Below, piece by piece: positions 37,302 to 46,920 of a stretch of DNA of 64,000 nt. Origin of the DNA: Alcaligenaceae bacterium (GTDB lineage Bacteria > Pseudomonadota > Gammaproteobacteria > Burkholderiales > Burkholderiaceae_B); contig JACCER010000020.1 of the NCBI GenBank assembly GCA_013416445.1, forward strand, positions 1-64,000, written 5' to 3'. The stretch's first letter is position 1. Each line of letters begins with the position of its first letter. The notes below the pieces were generated by a model. It saw nothing but the letters and a program-made list of their open reading frames with translations, ran no database searches and was not told where the DNA came from. Made by a program: the position numbers and the translations under genes.

Positions 37302-38156
37302 TTAAACATTTTTATCGCCTTGTCGTTCAAGGTGTCGGGTAGCGTATCGTGTGTTGTGTGCCTGGGCGCTTGAAACGCCCCCCCTGCCCACAGGCGTACG
37401 CGCAACCACCAGGCCATAAACCTGCTCTGCGCCTGCCGCCTTGAATTCCTGTGCAATGCTGTGCATGGTGTTCCCGGTCGTCATCACATCATCCACCACG
37501 GCAATCACAGCCCCGTCCAGCCGTACTGGACAACGGTACAAAGACAGCACGCTGCGCGCCCGTTCACTGCGCGTGAGCCTGGTCTGCCTGACACCTTCTT
37601 GCGCACGCTGCAGCAACCCCGGCCTGCAGGCCACGTCAAGTTGCACACCCAAGGCTCGGGCGATTTCGGCGGCTGGATTAAAACCGCGTTCGAGCAACGA
37701 CGCCTTGCTGGCCGGCACAGGCACCAAAACCACATTACGTGGCAAGACGAACGGCGCCTGGCGCACGGCATCGGCAAGCAAGCTTGCCAGCATCCCCGCA
37801 CAGGTAAACCGCCGGCCGCTCTTCAAGTAGTGAATCAGCAGATCGGCGGGCGGCGCATAATCGACAGCTGCAACCACCCGTTCGAATACAGGCTCACGCA
37901 ACGCACAGTCGGGGCATTGCCCATGTGCATCCAGAACCAGGCAACAGCGCTGGCACCGCAAGCCGCTGCCACCCATGGAAGCCACCACAGCCGCATGACA
38001 GTGCAGGCACAGCCCTCCGCCTTTTGCATCGCCCTGGCACAAGACACAGGCTGTCGGCACCCGTGCTTTAGCCTTCCGGCACGCAACGGAAAGCCTGCGC
38101 CACAAACCCACACCGAGAGTATGCCCCCATTCGCACAAGCTAGACGGATCGGCCAT
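37302..38156 (-). CDS. ComF-family phosphoribosyltransferase-like protein
   Basis: 284 residues from the ATG at 38156; longer frame rejected as it reaches into the bioC-like promoter region. Two zinc-type pairs (CVLC and CLHC, then CQRC and CPDC) occupy the N-terminal third. The C-terminal PRT domain carries VPVPASKASLLERGFNPA and the PRPP loop VVDDVMTTGNTM. ComF proteins (E. coli GntX) are implicated in DNA uptake or utilisation. Divergent from the bioC-like gene, a synteny common in betaproteobacteria. Confidence 0.91.
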   Translation of the reverse strand: MADPSSLCEWGHTLGVGLWRRLSVACRKAKARVPTACVLCQGDAKGGGLCLHCHAAVVASMGGSGLRCQRCCLVLDAHGQCPDCALREPVFERVVAAVDYAPPADLLIHYLKSGRRFTCAGMLASLLADAVRQAPFVLPRNVVLVPVPASKASLLERGFNPAAEIARALGVQLDVACRPGLLQRAQEGVRQTRLTRSERARSVLSLYRCPVRLDGAVIAVVDDVMTTGNTMHSIAQEFKAAGAEQVYGLVVARTPVGRGGVSSAQAHNTRYATRHLERQGDKNV

Positions 38157-38267
38157 AATAGTAGACTTGATGATAAAAACGCGAAGCGCTGCCGCTCTGG
38201 GCCGCGCCTTGGCAACACCTGTATCTAAACACAAGCTTTTTTCCCCTACCAGCCCCTTGGTCCATAA

Positions 38268-39221
38268 ATGTCACAGCCACCTTCACTGCGCATCAGCCCC
38301 TCTCAAGTTAGTTTGCAGTTTGCGCGACGCAGCCCGCTGGATGCCGCCCAGTTCCTGTACGGCGAAATCGCACAACGCATGCTGCAGCGCCTAAGCTATA
38401 TACGCATCAAACCTGCAACCGTGCTCGACGCTGGTTGCGGCGCAGCGCATGCCCTTGAACCTTTGCGCGCCCGCTACGCTGAACTGAACTATAAAGGGCT
38501 GGACAGCTGCCCCCAACTGCTCGACGCCGCGCGCCAGCGCTATCTTGCCAAGCCAGGTTTTTGGCAGAAGCTGCGCAACAAGCCTACGCCGCCCGCAGAA
38601 TTCATACTCGCCGACATGGCTGAATCGGGCCTGCCTGCCGAAAGCCTGGACTTGGTCTGGTCCAACATGGCTTTGCACTGGCACGCCGAACCTCATCAAG
38701 TATTGAGTGAATGGCGCCGCGTATTGAAGCCAGGCGCCTTGGTCATGTTTTCCTGCCTGGGGCCAGGCTCGCTGGCAGAACTGCGCCGCGCCATTACCGA
38801 TGCCAAGCTGCAAACCGCTACACCCGAATATGTCGATATGCACGACTTTGGCGACCTTCTGATCGAACGTGGCTTTTCGGATCCGGTCATGGACCAGGAA
38901 ATCCTCACCCTGACCTACCGCACTGCGGAAAAACTGCTGGAAGATATGCGGGCATTGGGCGGCAACCCCAGCCTTGACCGCAAGCCTGGCCTTAGCGGCA
39001 AACAATGGCGGCAACGACTGCTGGACGCCCTGGAAAGCCAACGCCATATGGATGGCACCATACATTTAACATTTGAAGTCGCCTACGGCCACGCCTGGCG
39101 CAATGCCAGCATGCGCAATATGTTCGGTGAAACGCGTGTATCAGTCAGTTCAATTGGCCGGGCCAGCGACATCGCCAATTCACCGCCCCCCACCGTCAAG
39201 CCGCGCAAGGCCGATAAGTAA
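38268..39221 (+). CDS. BioC-like class I methyltransferase
   Basis: 317-residue SAM-dependent methyltransferase. Motif I is VLDAGCGAAHAL (about 52-63), the post-I acidic end lies in YKGLDSCPQLL, and motif IV region DLVWSNMALHW. The C-terminal half contains EKLLEDMRALGGNP and HLTFEVAYGHAW, typical of BioC, which methylates malonyl-ACP to start pimelate synthesis for biotin. No other bio genes are in the window, so the assignment as BioC rests on sequence only. The spacing and divergence from comF are conserved in the group. Confidence 0.82.
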   Translation: MSQPPSLRISPSQVSLQFARRSPLDAAQFLYGEIAQRMLQRLSYIRIKPATVLDAGCGAAHALEPLRARYAELNYKGLDSCPQLLDAARQRYLAKPGFWQKLRNKPTPPAEFILADMAESGLPAESLDLVWSNMALHWHAEPHQVLSEWRRVLKPGALVMFSCLGPGSLAELRRAITDAKLQTATPEYVDMHDFGDLLIERGFSDPVMDQEILTLTYRTAEKLLEDMRALGGNPSLDRKPGLSGKQWRQRLLDALESQRHMDGTIHLTFEVAYGHAWRNASMRNMFGETRVSVSSIGRASDIANSPPPTVKPRKADK

Positions 39222-39249
39222 TTCCACGTCTACATCAAACGTACGCTTT

Positions 39250-39286
39250 GTCGGATTAGCGCCTATGGGGCGTTAATCCGACCTAC
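39250..39286. repeat. REP-like palindromic repeat, copy G
   Basis: Perfect arms GTCGGATTA (39250-39258) and TAATCCGAC (39274-39282) around GCGCCTATGGGGCGT, followed by CTAC. It separates the convergent bioC-like and ntrX-like genes. Confidence 0.85.
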
Positions 39287-39311
39287 GAAACCCGTATTGC
39301 TGCAAACGTGC

Positions 39312-40007
39312 TTACACCGCCGCGCTTTTCTTGCGCGATGAGTCTATGCCCAATTGCTTGAGCTTGCGATACAGGTGAGTGCGTTCGAGCCCTGTTCTTT
39401 CTGACACCCGCGTCATGCTGTGGTTTTCACGCCCCAGGTGATATTCAAAATAAATACGCTCGAATTCGTCGCGTGCGTCGCGCAGGGGCTGGTCAAGTGA
39501 AATCCCACCCAGCAAAGAATGATTCAGGTCGGCCACGGGTTCGGCCATTTCCGGCACCGGCCCTGTCGTAAGCGACTGCGCCTGATCGGTACGCCGTTCA
39601 GATGACTGCATGCGCGCCGCCGCGACGATGGCCGGTGTGACCACGGGCCGCGCCAAGCCTGCCGCCACGGTTTTCAGCAACTTTTGCAGCGTGATGGGCT
39701 TTTCAAGGAAATCGACCGCGCCTATGCGTGTTGCCTCGACAGCGGTATCTACCGTAGCGTGGCCGCTCATCATGATTACCGGCATATCCAGCAAACCTTG
39801 CGAACCCCACTCTTTAAGCAGGCTTACGCCATCGGTATCCGGCATCCAGATATCGAGCAGGACCAAGTCTGGCCTTGCCCGCAAACGCGATGCCCGCGCC
39901 TGAGCGGCATTTTCCGCAAGTTCTATCGTGTGCCCTTCATCGTAGAGTATCTCGGACAAAAGTTCACGAATACCAATTTCATCATCAACAACCAGGATTC
40001 TGGCCAT
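39312..40007 (-). CDS. NtrX-like response regulator lacking the AAA+ domain
   Basis: 231 residues. Receiver domain (about 1-120): acidic pocket VVDDE, phospho-acceptor Asp in LVLLDIWMPDTDG, Thr/Ser switch in IMMSGHAT and Lys in DFLEKPIT. A linker of about 50 residues follows and then a Fis-type HTH (about 180-225, MTRVSERTGLERTHLYRKLKQLGI). The sigma-54 activation AAA+ ATPase between them in classical NtrX is missing, so it cannot open sigma-54 promoters and would act as a simple DNA-binding regulator. It follows the NtrY-like kinase gene by 39 bases. Confidence 0.92.
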   Translation of the reverse strand: MARILVVDDEIGIRELLSEILYDEGHTIELAENAAQARASRLRARPDLVLLDIWMPDTDGVSLLKEWGSQGLLDMPVIMMSGHATVDTAVEATRIGAVDFLEKPITLQKLLKTVAAGLARPVVTPAIVAAARMQSSERRTDQAQSLTTGPVPEMAEPVADLNHSLLGGISLDQPLRDARDEFERIYFEYHLGRENHSMTRVSERTGLERTHLYRKLKQLGIDSSRKKSAAV

Positions 40008-40046
40008 AAAGCATCACCTACCTATTTTTTCCGCATTATCGTTCTC

Positions 40047-42407
40047 TTACGTATCTACGTCCAGCGCGGTCGTAGTATCAGCAAGGCGCGTCAAGAGGAT
40101 GGAAATGCGCGCTCCCCCCTCACGGCGGTTGGAAACATCTATTTGACCACCGTGTTCCTCGATGATTTTTTTAACTATAGCAAGCCCTAAACCTGTGCCG
40201 GCTGCCTTGGTGGTGACATAGGGTTCAAAAACACGTGTCAGCACTTGTGAAGCAAAACCCGGCCCGTTATCGGCTACCGTAAGCCGCACAGCCGAATGCT
40301 CAACGCCATTGTCGGTACGTGACTGTGTAAGCTTAGTCTGCACATAAATCCTTGCGTCGGCAAGAGGCTTGTCTTGAACTGCCGCATCGCGCGCATTGGC
40401 CAGCAAATTATGAATGACCTGGCGCAGTTGGGTCAGGTCGCCTTCTATGACCGGCACGTTGGGGTCAAACTCGACCTCGATGCATACGCTTTGGCCGTCG
40501 TCGCGCACGCTGCCGTCAACGGAATCCCAGCCATACAGAGTCAACACTTCTGCAATCAGGTTGTTGATATTGATATGCTGCATCTGTGCCGGCGGCGTAC
40601 GTGCGTATTCACGAAAATCATCGACCATTTTCTTGAGCGAAGCCACCTGATTCACTATTGTATTCGTAGAGCGGGTCAGCATGTCGGCATCCGCCTCGTT
40701 AAGGCGCCCTGCCAGCTTCATGGCAAGGCGTTCGGCCGACAGTTGTATGGGCGTGAGCGGATTCTTGATTTCGTGCGCCAGACGCCGCGCCACCTCGCCC
40801 CAGGCCACCGTACGATTGGCGGAAATCACCTCGCTGATATCGTCGAACACCACCAAATAACCGTTGCCACGACCGTCGACACTCAAGTGTGTGCCACGCG
40901 CCAGCAAGGTCACAATATGTTTTTTGGTTTCGTTATCGGTCGCCGCCTCTAGTTCCAGCTCGAATTGTTGCTGCCAGAACAAACGTTCAGACCCCACTGC
41001 CGTATGCGCAGCAAATGCCTGGCGTATCAGTTGCGAAAGTGCAAACGCGCCATCGGCGGTTTCCAGCGGCCGGCCTTTCACAGACCGCAGATCAACCTGC
41101 AAAATGCTTTGCGCCCCCTGGTTGAACATGGTGACACGAAACATTTCGTCAAACACCAGCACGCCCGACGACAGGTTGCTGAGCACTGACTCCAGATAGA
41201 CATTGGAGCGCTCTAATTGCAGGCGGTTGTTTTCGACCATCTGGCGCGCCTCGTCAAGCTGGCGCGTCATGGCGTTGAACGAGCGCGTCAGTTGGCCAAT
41301 TTCATCTTTGGCCGGCGGTTCAGGCAAAGGCCGGTAGTCACCTACGCCAACCGCCTGCGTACCCGCCGCCAGAGTCAGCAAAGGACGCACCAGGCGCCGC
41401 GATACCGCCAGCGCGATCACGACAGCGGCAAATACCGCCAGTATCAAAGCCAGGGTCAGCGTAATGCCATACAGCTTGCGCAGCCCCAGGCGCGATAAGG
41501 CCAGTTCTTGGTAATCGCGAAAACCCTGCTGCACTTGGCTGGCATTGTGCGCGACCTGGTCGGGCACGGGTTGTATGACCTGCAACCAACGTGTATCTGG
41601 AGACACGCCCAGCGTGGCGGTTAGACGATCGGGCGTACTGACGGGAATGACCACACGCAAACGCAAGCCGTCGGCATCAGGGTCGGCGGCGACCTGCGAC
41701 CCCGGGTTCTCGCCCGCCTCGGCCGCCGAATAACCGCGCGACACCCTGAGCTGGTTCATGACGTTGGACGGCGGCATGTCTGGCAACAACTGCCCGTAGG
41801 CTGATGACGAGAATGCCACCAACCGGCCATTGCCTGTAAACACCAGTGCTTCCGTGACCCCACTACTTTCACGCAGGCGGGTGATATACAAGGCCATGTC
41901 TGAATCGCTGCCCCGCCCAAGCTGGGCGGCCATTTCCTTGGCGCGAGCATTCAAGTCATTCAGTTGTGAATCCAGTGCAGCCCGGCCCAGGTTCAGCCCT
42001 GCTTCCAGCGCGCTATCCACCCGCACGTTAAACCAGGACTCAATCGAATTGGACATGAACTGCACTGACAACACATAAATCAAAGCGCCGGGCAGGACGC
42101 CGATCAGGGTAAAGAACAAGGCGAAACGGGCAGTCAGGCGCGCGCCGAACTGCCGCCTGCGTATCTGGCGCAATAGGCGCGCCGCCAGAATGGCTACCCA
42201 CGAAACCAGTGCGACCGCCAAAATGCCATTCAGCACCAGCAAAGTGTCGTACTGCTGAGCATAGCGCGAGGCATTGCCGGTAGACCACACCAGCAGCGCA
42301 AGCAACGCTACCGCGCTGAATCCGGCGACAATCAGCGCCAGACGCAAACCCAGCCTGACTAATGCGGGGGCGCGTCGCGAGAGATCGAAAAAGTGAAGTT
42401 TTTCCAT
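40047..42407 (-). CDS. NtrY-like membrane sensor histidine kinase
   Basis: 786 residues. Two N-terminal hydrophobic segments (about 20-90) and another near 100 precede a periplasmic domain to about 310, a fourth segment (LILAVFAAVVIALAVSRR), a HAMP domain, a PAS domain (about 410-520), HisKA with phospho-acceptor His in RRLAHEIKNPLTPIQLSAERL, and HATPase with NLLANARDAA (N box), DNGPGF (G1) and GTGLGLAIVKKI (G2). Architecture matches NtrY. It overlaps the DUF4390 gene by 49 bases, indicating coupling. The signal is unknown; redox and nitrogen sensing have both been proposed for this family. Confidence 0.93.
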   Translation of the reverse strand: MEKLHFFDLSRRAPALVRLGLRLALIVAGFSAVALLALLVWSTGNASRYAQQYDTLLVLNGILAVALVSWVAILAARLLRQIRRRQFGARLTARFALFFTLIGVLPGALIYVLSVQFMSNSIESWFNVRVDSALEAGLNLGRAALDSQLNDLNARAKEMAAQLGRGSDSDMALYITRLRESSGVTEALVFTGNGRLVAFSSSAYGQLLPDMPPSNVMNQLRVSRGYSAAEAGENPGSQVAADPDADGLRLRVVIPVSTPDRLTATLGVSPDTRWLQVIQPVPDQVAHNASQVQQGFRDYQELALSRLGLRKLYGITLTLALILAVFAAVVIALAVSRRLVRPLLTLAAGTQAVGVGDYRPLPEPPAKDEIGQLTRSFNAMTRQLDEARQMVENNRLQLERSNVYLESVLSNLSSGVLVFDEMFRVTMFNQGAQSILQVDLRSVKGRPLETADGAFALSQLIRQAFAAHTAVGSERLFWQQQFELELEAATDNETKKHIVTLLARGTHLSVDGRGNGYLVVFDDISEVISANRTVAWGEVARRLAHEIKNPLTPIQLSAERLAMKLAGRLNEADADMLTRSTNTIVNQVASLKKMVDDFREYARTPPAQMQHININNLIAEVLTLYGWDSVDGSVRDDGQSVCIEVEFDPNVPVIEGDLTQLRQVIHNLLANARDAAVQDKPLADARIYVQTKLTQSRTDNGVEHSAVRLTVADNGPGFASQVLTRVFEPYVTTKAAGTGLGLAIVKKIIEEHGGQIDVSNRREGGARISILLTRLADTTTALDVDT

Positions 42408-42934
42408 GGAGTCGCAAGAGACCAGGCACTGCTATTGAAAGCATCAACCTGAAAGGGGCGCGCCAGAAGCGAGGTATCCAGGCGCAAACGCATGCGGCCC
42501 TGATAAGGTTCGTCGGCGTCCAGAGTATCGAGATCGGCCACCGCCCATCCGCGTATGTTGCGCAACAACGACAAGGCATCGTCCAGCGACGACTCAGGCA
42601 AAGACAAGTCCCCCGTACCCACACGCCATTGCCGCGTCAGGGCGTTGTAGATTATTCGCCAGGTTTGTTGCTTTTTCACTACAATTTTATCAAACCACCA
42701 CCAGCGTTTCGACACAATTTCGACATCGGCAGTGAAATAAACCGGCACACCTTTTTGCACTGCATTACGTAAATCGCCGCTGATCGAAAACTCGACATCT
42801 GCATCGATATACAACCTGCCATCGCGGATGACAGGTTCGACGCGGACAATACGCTCGGCGCCTTGCGGCGACCCGGTGTCGGCGTGCGCCACCAGAGACA
42901 GGCAAAGAAACAGGGAAATCAGGACTCGCAGCAT
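42359..42934 (-). CDS. DUF4390 secreted protein
   Basis: 191 residues from the ATG at 42934. A signal peptide (LRVLISLFLCLSLVAHA) is followed by a beta-rich domain with ADVEFSISGDLRNAVQKGVPVYF and RRWWWFDKIV-like aromatic runs (KRWWWFDKIVV). The family is always found between rsmB and ntrY in Burkholderiales, as here: 51 bases after the rsmB stop, and its 3' end overlaps the kinase start by 49 bases. Function unknown; a periplasmic accessory to the NtrY sensor is suggested by context. Confidence 0.88.
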   Translation of the reverse strand: MLRVLISLFLCLSLVAHADTGSPQGAERIVRVEPVIRDGRLYIDADVEFSISGDLRNAVQKGVPVYFTADVEIVSKRWWWFDKIVVKKQQTWRIIYNALTRQWRVGTGDLSLPESSLDDALSLLRNIRGWAVADLDTLDADEPYQGRMRLRLDTSLLARPFQVDAFNSSAWSLATPWKNFTFSISRDAPPH

Positions 42935-42985
42935 TACCACTCGTCGGTCTCCAGAAAGCATCGGCTATGCCTCATTTTTGACGAC

Positions 42986-44344
42986 TCACAGTTTCTTGGC
43001 AAACAAAGCATAGAAAAACCCGTCGCCAGCTACCTGACCACCCTCTGCCAGGGGTAGCAATTGCCCTGGCGCCTGCTGCCTGATGGCGTCGGCATGACGC
43101 ACCCCAAACTGGGCGGCCTGCTGCTCGCCTTCCTGTGGAAAAATAGAACAGGTAGCGTAGAGCATGTGCCCGCCCGGCTTGACGGTTTGCCAGAGCGCAT
43201 CAATTATGCGGCGCTGCAGGGCGGCTGTCTTGACGATGTCGGCCTCGCGGCGCAACCAGCGGATATCCGGGTGACGGCGCACGATGCCAGACGCCGTGCA
43301 TGGCACGTCAGCCAATACGGCATCGAATTGGCGCCCGTCCCACCAGCCGGACAAGTCGGCGGCATCGGCACACAGCATGCTCACCTTAGGGCTGTTCAGA
43401 CCCAGCCTTTGCAAGTTCTGCCCTACGCGATCCAGACGTATCTGGTCAGCATCGAGAGCCAACAATTCAAGGTCGGCCAGTTCCAGCAAATGCGCGGTTT
43501 TCCCGCCAGGCGCGGCGCAGGCGTCAAGCACACGCATGCCGGCCTGGACCGGCAGCAGCGTTGCGGCCTGCTGGGCTGCCAAGTCTTGCACAGACCACCA
43601 GCCCTGCTCAAAACCAGGCACTGATGTGACTGGCCGTGGGGTAGCCAGTACAACAGCCCCAGGCACTGGCGAACTGGCCGGCATGCCAGCCGCATCCAGT
43701 TCGGCAAGCAGTTTTTCTACGGAACAACGCCGGGCATTGATGCGCAAAGTCATGGGGCCAGGTCGATTGGCCGCGGCCAGCAAAGCCTGCCATTGTTTGG
43801 GGTATGCACGGCGCACCTGCGCAATCCACCACTTGGGATGATTGAATACTGCTACCGGGTTTTCCTTGGCCTGGGCTAAAATAGCCTTTCTTTCCCGAAT
43901 AAAGCCCCTTAACGTTGCGTTGAGCAAGCCTTTGTAAGTCTGTAATGTACGCTGGCCGGCCACGGCATTTACCGCCTGGTCCACTACCGTATGCACAGCA
44001 TACAACGGCACATCGCGTCGCGCGGTATGGTCAGGATTCGTTTCGTCGGAAAACTCTACTGCCGTATCCAGCAATGCCAGCGACACCAGCAACACAGCAT
44101 CAAACCAGGCATTGGGCGGCGTGCGTTGCACCAGCATCTGTTTTATTTCATAGGCCAGCCCCAGGCGCCGCATTACATGGAATACAACGGCTTGTACGGG
44201 CGCGCGCAAGGCGGCTGGCGTAGCGGCCAGGCTCTCTGACAACGAACGTCCGTCCAGCACGGCTTGCACGTTTTTTGCGCTGGCCAGGATGGTATCGGAT
44301 AAAGATGCAGAACTACGGGTGGGTTTGGAGGCAGTATCGGGCAC
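42986..44344 (-). CDS. rsmB: 16S rRNA (cytosine-967-C5)-methyltransferase
   Basis: 452 residues beginning with GTG at 44344. The N-terminal NusB-like RNA-binding domain spans about 20-160; the methyltransferase domain has motif I VLDACAAPGGKTAHLLELA, motif IV DVPCTASGIVRRHPDIRW with Cys, and motif VI YATCSIFPQEGE with the nucleophile Cys. It modifies C967 in the ribosomal small subunit. It heads the rsmB-DUF4390-ntrY-ntrX unit; rimO is divergent. Confidence 0.95.
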   Translation of the reverse strand: MPDTASKPTRSSASLSDTILASAKNVQAVLDGRSLSESLAATPAALRAPVQAVVFHVMRRLGLAYEIKQMLVQRTPPNAWFDAVLLVSLALLDTAVEFSDETNPDHTARRDVPLYAVHTVVDQAVNAVAGQRTLQTYKGLLNATLRGFIRERKAILAQAKENPVAVFNHPKWWIAQVRRAYPKQWQALLAAANRPGPMTLRINARRCSVEKLLAELDAAGMPASSPVPGAVVLATPRPVTSVPGFEQGWWSVQDLAAQQAATLLPVQAGMRVLDACAAPGGKTAHLLELADLELLALDADQIRLDRVGQNLQRLGLNSPKVSMLCADAADLSGWWDGRQFDAVLADVPCTASGIVRRHPDIRWLRREADIVKTAALQRRIIDALWQTVKPGGHMLYATCSIFPQEGEQQAAQFGVRHADAIRQQAPGQLLPLAEGGQVAGDGFFYALFAKKL

Positions 44345-44476
44345 GAATGCAAAGACCTGTGTAAATGGGATTTGTTCCCGACTTTATCATCAAATGGGCC
44401 CTGACCCTGCGGCAAGCCCTGGCAACGTTGTAAAAATTACTTTTCTTTACCGAGCTTAGGCTCAACGAGGTTATAC

Positions 44477-45796
44477 ATGAGTTCCCCAAAAGTCGGCTTT
44501 GTCAGTCTGGGATGCCCCAAAGCGCTGGTTGATTCCGAACGCATCCTGACCCAATTGCGCACCGAAGGCTACCTTATTACGCCCGATTACGATAATGCCG
44601 ATGTGGTGGTGGTCAACACTTGCGGTTTCATCGACAGTGCCAAAGCCGAGTCCCTGGACGCCATTGGCGAGGCTATCGCCGAGAACGGCAAAGTCATTGT
44701 TACCGGCTGCATGGGCGTCGAAGAGTCGCTGATCCGCGAAATTCACCCCGCAGTACTGGCGGTTACCGGCCCGCAGCAGTATGAACAAGTGGTGCGCGCC
44801 GTGCACGAAGCCGCGCCACCCAATCTTGAGCACGACCCCTATATAGACCTGGTGCCGCCTCAAGGCATCAAGCTGACCCCGCGCCACTACGCCTACCTGA
44901 AAATATCCGAAGGCTGCAACCACCGCTGCAGTTTCTGTATTATCCCGTCCATGCGCGGCAACCTGGTCAGCCGACCCATAGGCGACGTCATGGGCGAAGC
45001 CGAACGCCTGGTCAAGGCGGGCGTCAAAGAATTGCTGGTCATTTCGCAAGACACCAGCGCCTACGGAGTCGATGTCAAATTTCGCAGCGGCTTCTGGAAC
45101 GGCCGCCCCATCAAGACCCACATGACTCAGCTTAGCGCGGCACTGTCCGAATTCGGCGTCTGGACGCGGCTGCATTATGTTTACCCTTACCCCCATGTCG
45201 ACGAAGTCATACCCTTGATGGCCGATGGCAAAATCCTGCCCTATCTCGACATTCCGTTTCAGCATGCCAGCCCCAAGATACTCAAGGCCATGAAGCGTCC
45301 GGCCTTTGAAGACCGCACCATGGCACGTATCAAGCGCTGGCGCGACATGTGCCCCGACCTTACCTTGCGCTCTACTTTCATCGTAGGTTTCCCAGGCGAA
45401 ACCGAAGACGATTTCCAGTATCTGCTCGACTGGATGAGCGAAGCTCAACTTGATCGCGTGGGCTGTTTCCAGTATTCACCGGTACAAGGCGCAAAGGCCA
45501 ACGAACTTGCCGACCATGTTCCCGACGAGGTCAAGCAAGAACGCTGGGATCGCTTCATGGCGCATCAACAGGCCATATCTACGGCGCGCCTGGCGCAAAA
45601 GGTGGGTCGCGAGATCGATGTGCTCATCGACGAAATCAATGAAGACGGCGCAGTGGGCAGGTCTAGCGCCGACGCCCCGGAAATCGACGGCAATGTCTTC
45701 GTAGACAGCGAAAAGGCCTTGAAGCCCGGCGATATGGTGAAAGTAAAAGTCACCGATTCCGACGAATACGATTTGTACGCTGACCTGATTGCCTGA
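44477..45796 (+). CDS. rimO: ribosomal protein S12 methylthiotransferase
   Basis: 439-residue radical-SAM enzyme that adds a methylthio group to Asp-89 of S12. The N-terminal UPF0004 domain supplies three cysteines ([27 protein letters not shown]) for one Fe-S cluster; the radical-SAM motif is CNHRCSFC (about 152-159); a TRAM domain ends the protein (about 370-439). ACGAGG lies six bases before the ATG. Convergent with the AapJ-like gene, separated by repeat copy H. Confidence 0.96.
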   Translation: MSSPKVGFVSLGCPKALVDSERILTQLRTEGYLITPDYDNADVVVVNTCGFIDSAKAESLDAIGEAIAENGKVIVTGCMGVEESLIREIHPAVLAVTGPQQYEQVVRAVHEAAPPNLEHDPYIDLVPPQGIKLTPRHYAYLKISEGCNHRCSFCIIPSMRGNLVSRPIGDVMGEAERLVKAGVKELLVISQDTSAYGVDVKFRSGFWNGRPIKTHMTQLSAALSEFGVWTRLHYVYPYPHVDEVIPLMADGKILPYLDIPFQHASPKILKAMKRPAFEDRTMARIKRWRDMCPDLTLRSTFIVGFPGETEDDFQYLLDWMSEAQLDRVGCFQYSPVQGAKANELADHVPDEVKQERWDRFMAHQQAISTARLAQKVGREIDVLIDEINEDGAVGRSSADAPEIDGNVFVDSEKALKPGDMVKVKVTDSDEYDLYADLIA

Positions 45797-45806
45797 TATG
45801 TTGTTG

Positions 45807-45845
45807 GTCGGATTACGCGCCTGGCGGCGCTAGTCCGACCCACGA
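45807..45845. repeat. REP-like palindromic repeat, copy H
   Basis: GTCGGATTACGCGCC (45807-45821) and GGCGCTAGTCCGAC (45826-45839) with one arm mismatch, followed by CCACGAAA. It lies in the 58-base space between the convergent rimO and AapJ-like genes. Confidence 0.82.
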
Positions 45846-45854
45846 AATACGAAC

Positions 45855-46871
45855 CTACCTTACCGGCAAGGCATACATCAAACCACCGTTGGTCCATTGC
45901 GCATTCAAGCCACGCTGGATTTTCAGGGCGCTGCCCTGCCCCACGTTACGCTCGAAGCTTTCACCGTAGTTGCCCACCTGCTTCACAATGTTGTACGCCC
46001 ACTTCTCGTCAACACCCATATTCTTGCCCGCCCCTGCCGTAACACCCAGCAAACGCTGTACGTTTGGATTCGTGCTTTTAAGCTGCTCGTCGACGTTAGC
46101 CGAAGTCACGCCTAGTTCTTCAGCGCCTATCATGGCATTCAGCGACCACTTGGCGATATTCAACCACCCATCATCACCCTGACGCACAAATGGCCCCAAA
46201 GGCTCTTTGGAAATAATTTCCGGCAGCACCACGTAATCGTCGGGCTTTTCCATTTTGGAAATACGTATCGACGCCAGGCCGGAAGCATCTGTGGTGAACA
46301 CATCACAGCGGCCCGCGGCAAAGGCGTTCACGACCTCGTTGAACTGCTCGATAACCACCGGCTTGTAATCAACCTTGTTAGCGCGCGCCCAATCAGCCAT
46401 GGTGTTTTCATTGGACGTGCCCGTTTGCATGCAAACGGTAGCGCCATTGAGTTCCTTGGCGCTTTTCACGCCCAGCGACTTGAGCACCAAAAAACCCTGG
46501 CCATCGTAAAAATTGATACCCACATGAATGGCCCCCAAAGCCGTATCGCGCTGCTGGGTAACCGTAGTGTTACGCGCCAGCAAATCGATTTCACCCGACT
46601 GCAGCGCCGTAAAACGCTGCTGGGAATTCAACGGCACCGCCTTGTACTTGCTAGCATCGCCGAACACCGCCGCCGCTACCGCGCGACACATGTCAATATC
46701 GAGCCCTTGCCAGTTCCCCTTGGCATCTGGCGCCGAGAAGCCTGCAAAGCCCGTGGTAACGCCGCACTGCACGAAACCGCGCTTTTTGACGATATCAAGC
46801 GTATCAGCCTGTGCCAGTTGCACCCCAGCCAACACGGCAAAAGCGCCTGCGGCGTACTTGAACTTGCGCAT
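45855..46871 (-). CDS. general L-amino-acid ABC transporter substrate-binding protein (AapJ-like)
   Basis: 338 residues from the ATG at 46871, preceded by AAGGGG; the longer frame runs through a hairpin and is rejected. A cleavable signal peptide ends QLAQA. The mature protein matches the AapJ/BztA group: GFVQCGVTTGFAGFS, LDIDMCRAVAAAVFGD, AVPLNSQQRFTALQSGEIDLL, NTTVT and the C-terminal GGLMYALPVR. These receptors bind many L-amino acids (Glu, Asp, Gln). It is an orphan: no AapQMP genes adjoin. A 10-bp inverted repeat folds the start codon and part of the ribosome-binding site into a stem (46870-46919). Confidence 0.9.
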   Translation of the reverse strand: MRKFKYAAGAFAVLAGVQLAQADTLDIVKKRGFVQCGVTTGFAGFSAPDAKGNWQGLDIDMCRAVAAAVFGDASKYKAVPLNSQQRFTALQSGEIDLLARNTTVTQQRDTALGAIHVGINFYDGQGFLVLKSLGVKSAKELNGATVCMQTGTSNENTMADWARANKVDYKPVVIEQFNEVVNAFAAGRCDVFTTDASGLASIRISKMEKPDDYVVLPEIISKEPLGPFVRQGDDGWLNIAKWSLNAMIGAEELGVTSANVDEQLKSTNPNVQRLLGVTAGAGKNMGVDEKWAYNIVKQVGNYGESFERNVGQGSALKIQRGLNAQWTNGGLMYALPVR

Positions 46872-46919
46872 AACATTCCCCTTACAGTAAAGATTCAGAA
46901 TCAGTGACTGGAATGTTAT
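46870..46919 (-). promoter_or_regulatory. start-codon-sequestering inverted repeat in the aapJ-like leader
   Basis: Perfect 10-bp arms ATAACATTCC (46870-46879) and GGAATGTTAT (46910-46919) around a 30-base loop. In the minus-strand transcript the 3' arm contains the first two bases of the AUG and the last two Gs of the AAGGGG ribosome-binding site, so the folded form would hinder initiation. Confidence 0.6.
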
Positions 46920-46920
46920 T

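Noticed and set aside
44471-45448. Minus-strand open frame of 325 codons
   Set aside because: Antisense to rimO, whose radical-SAM and TRAM domains are intact.
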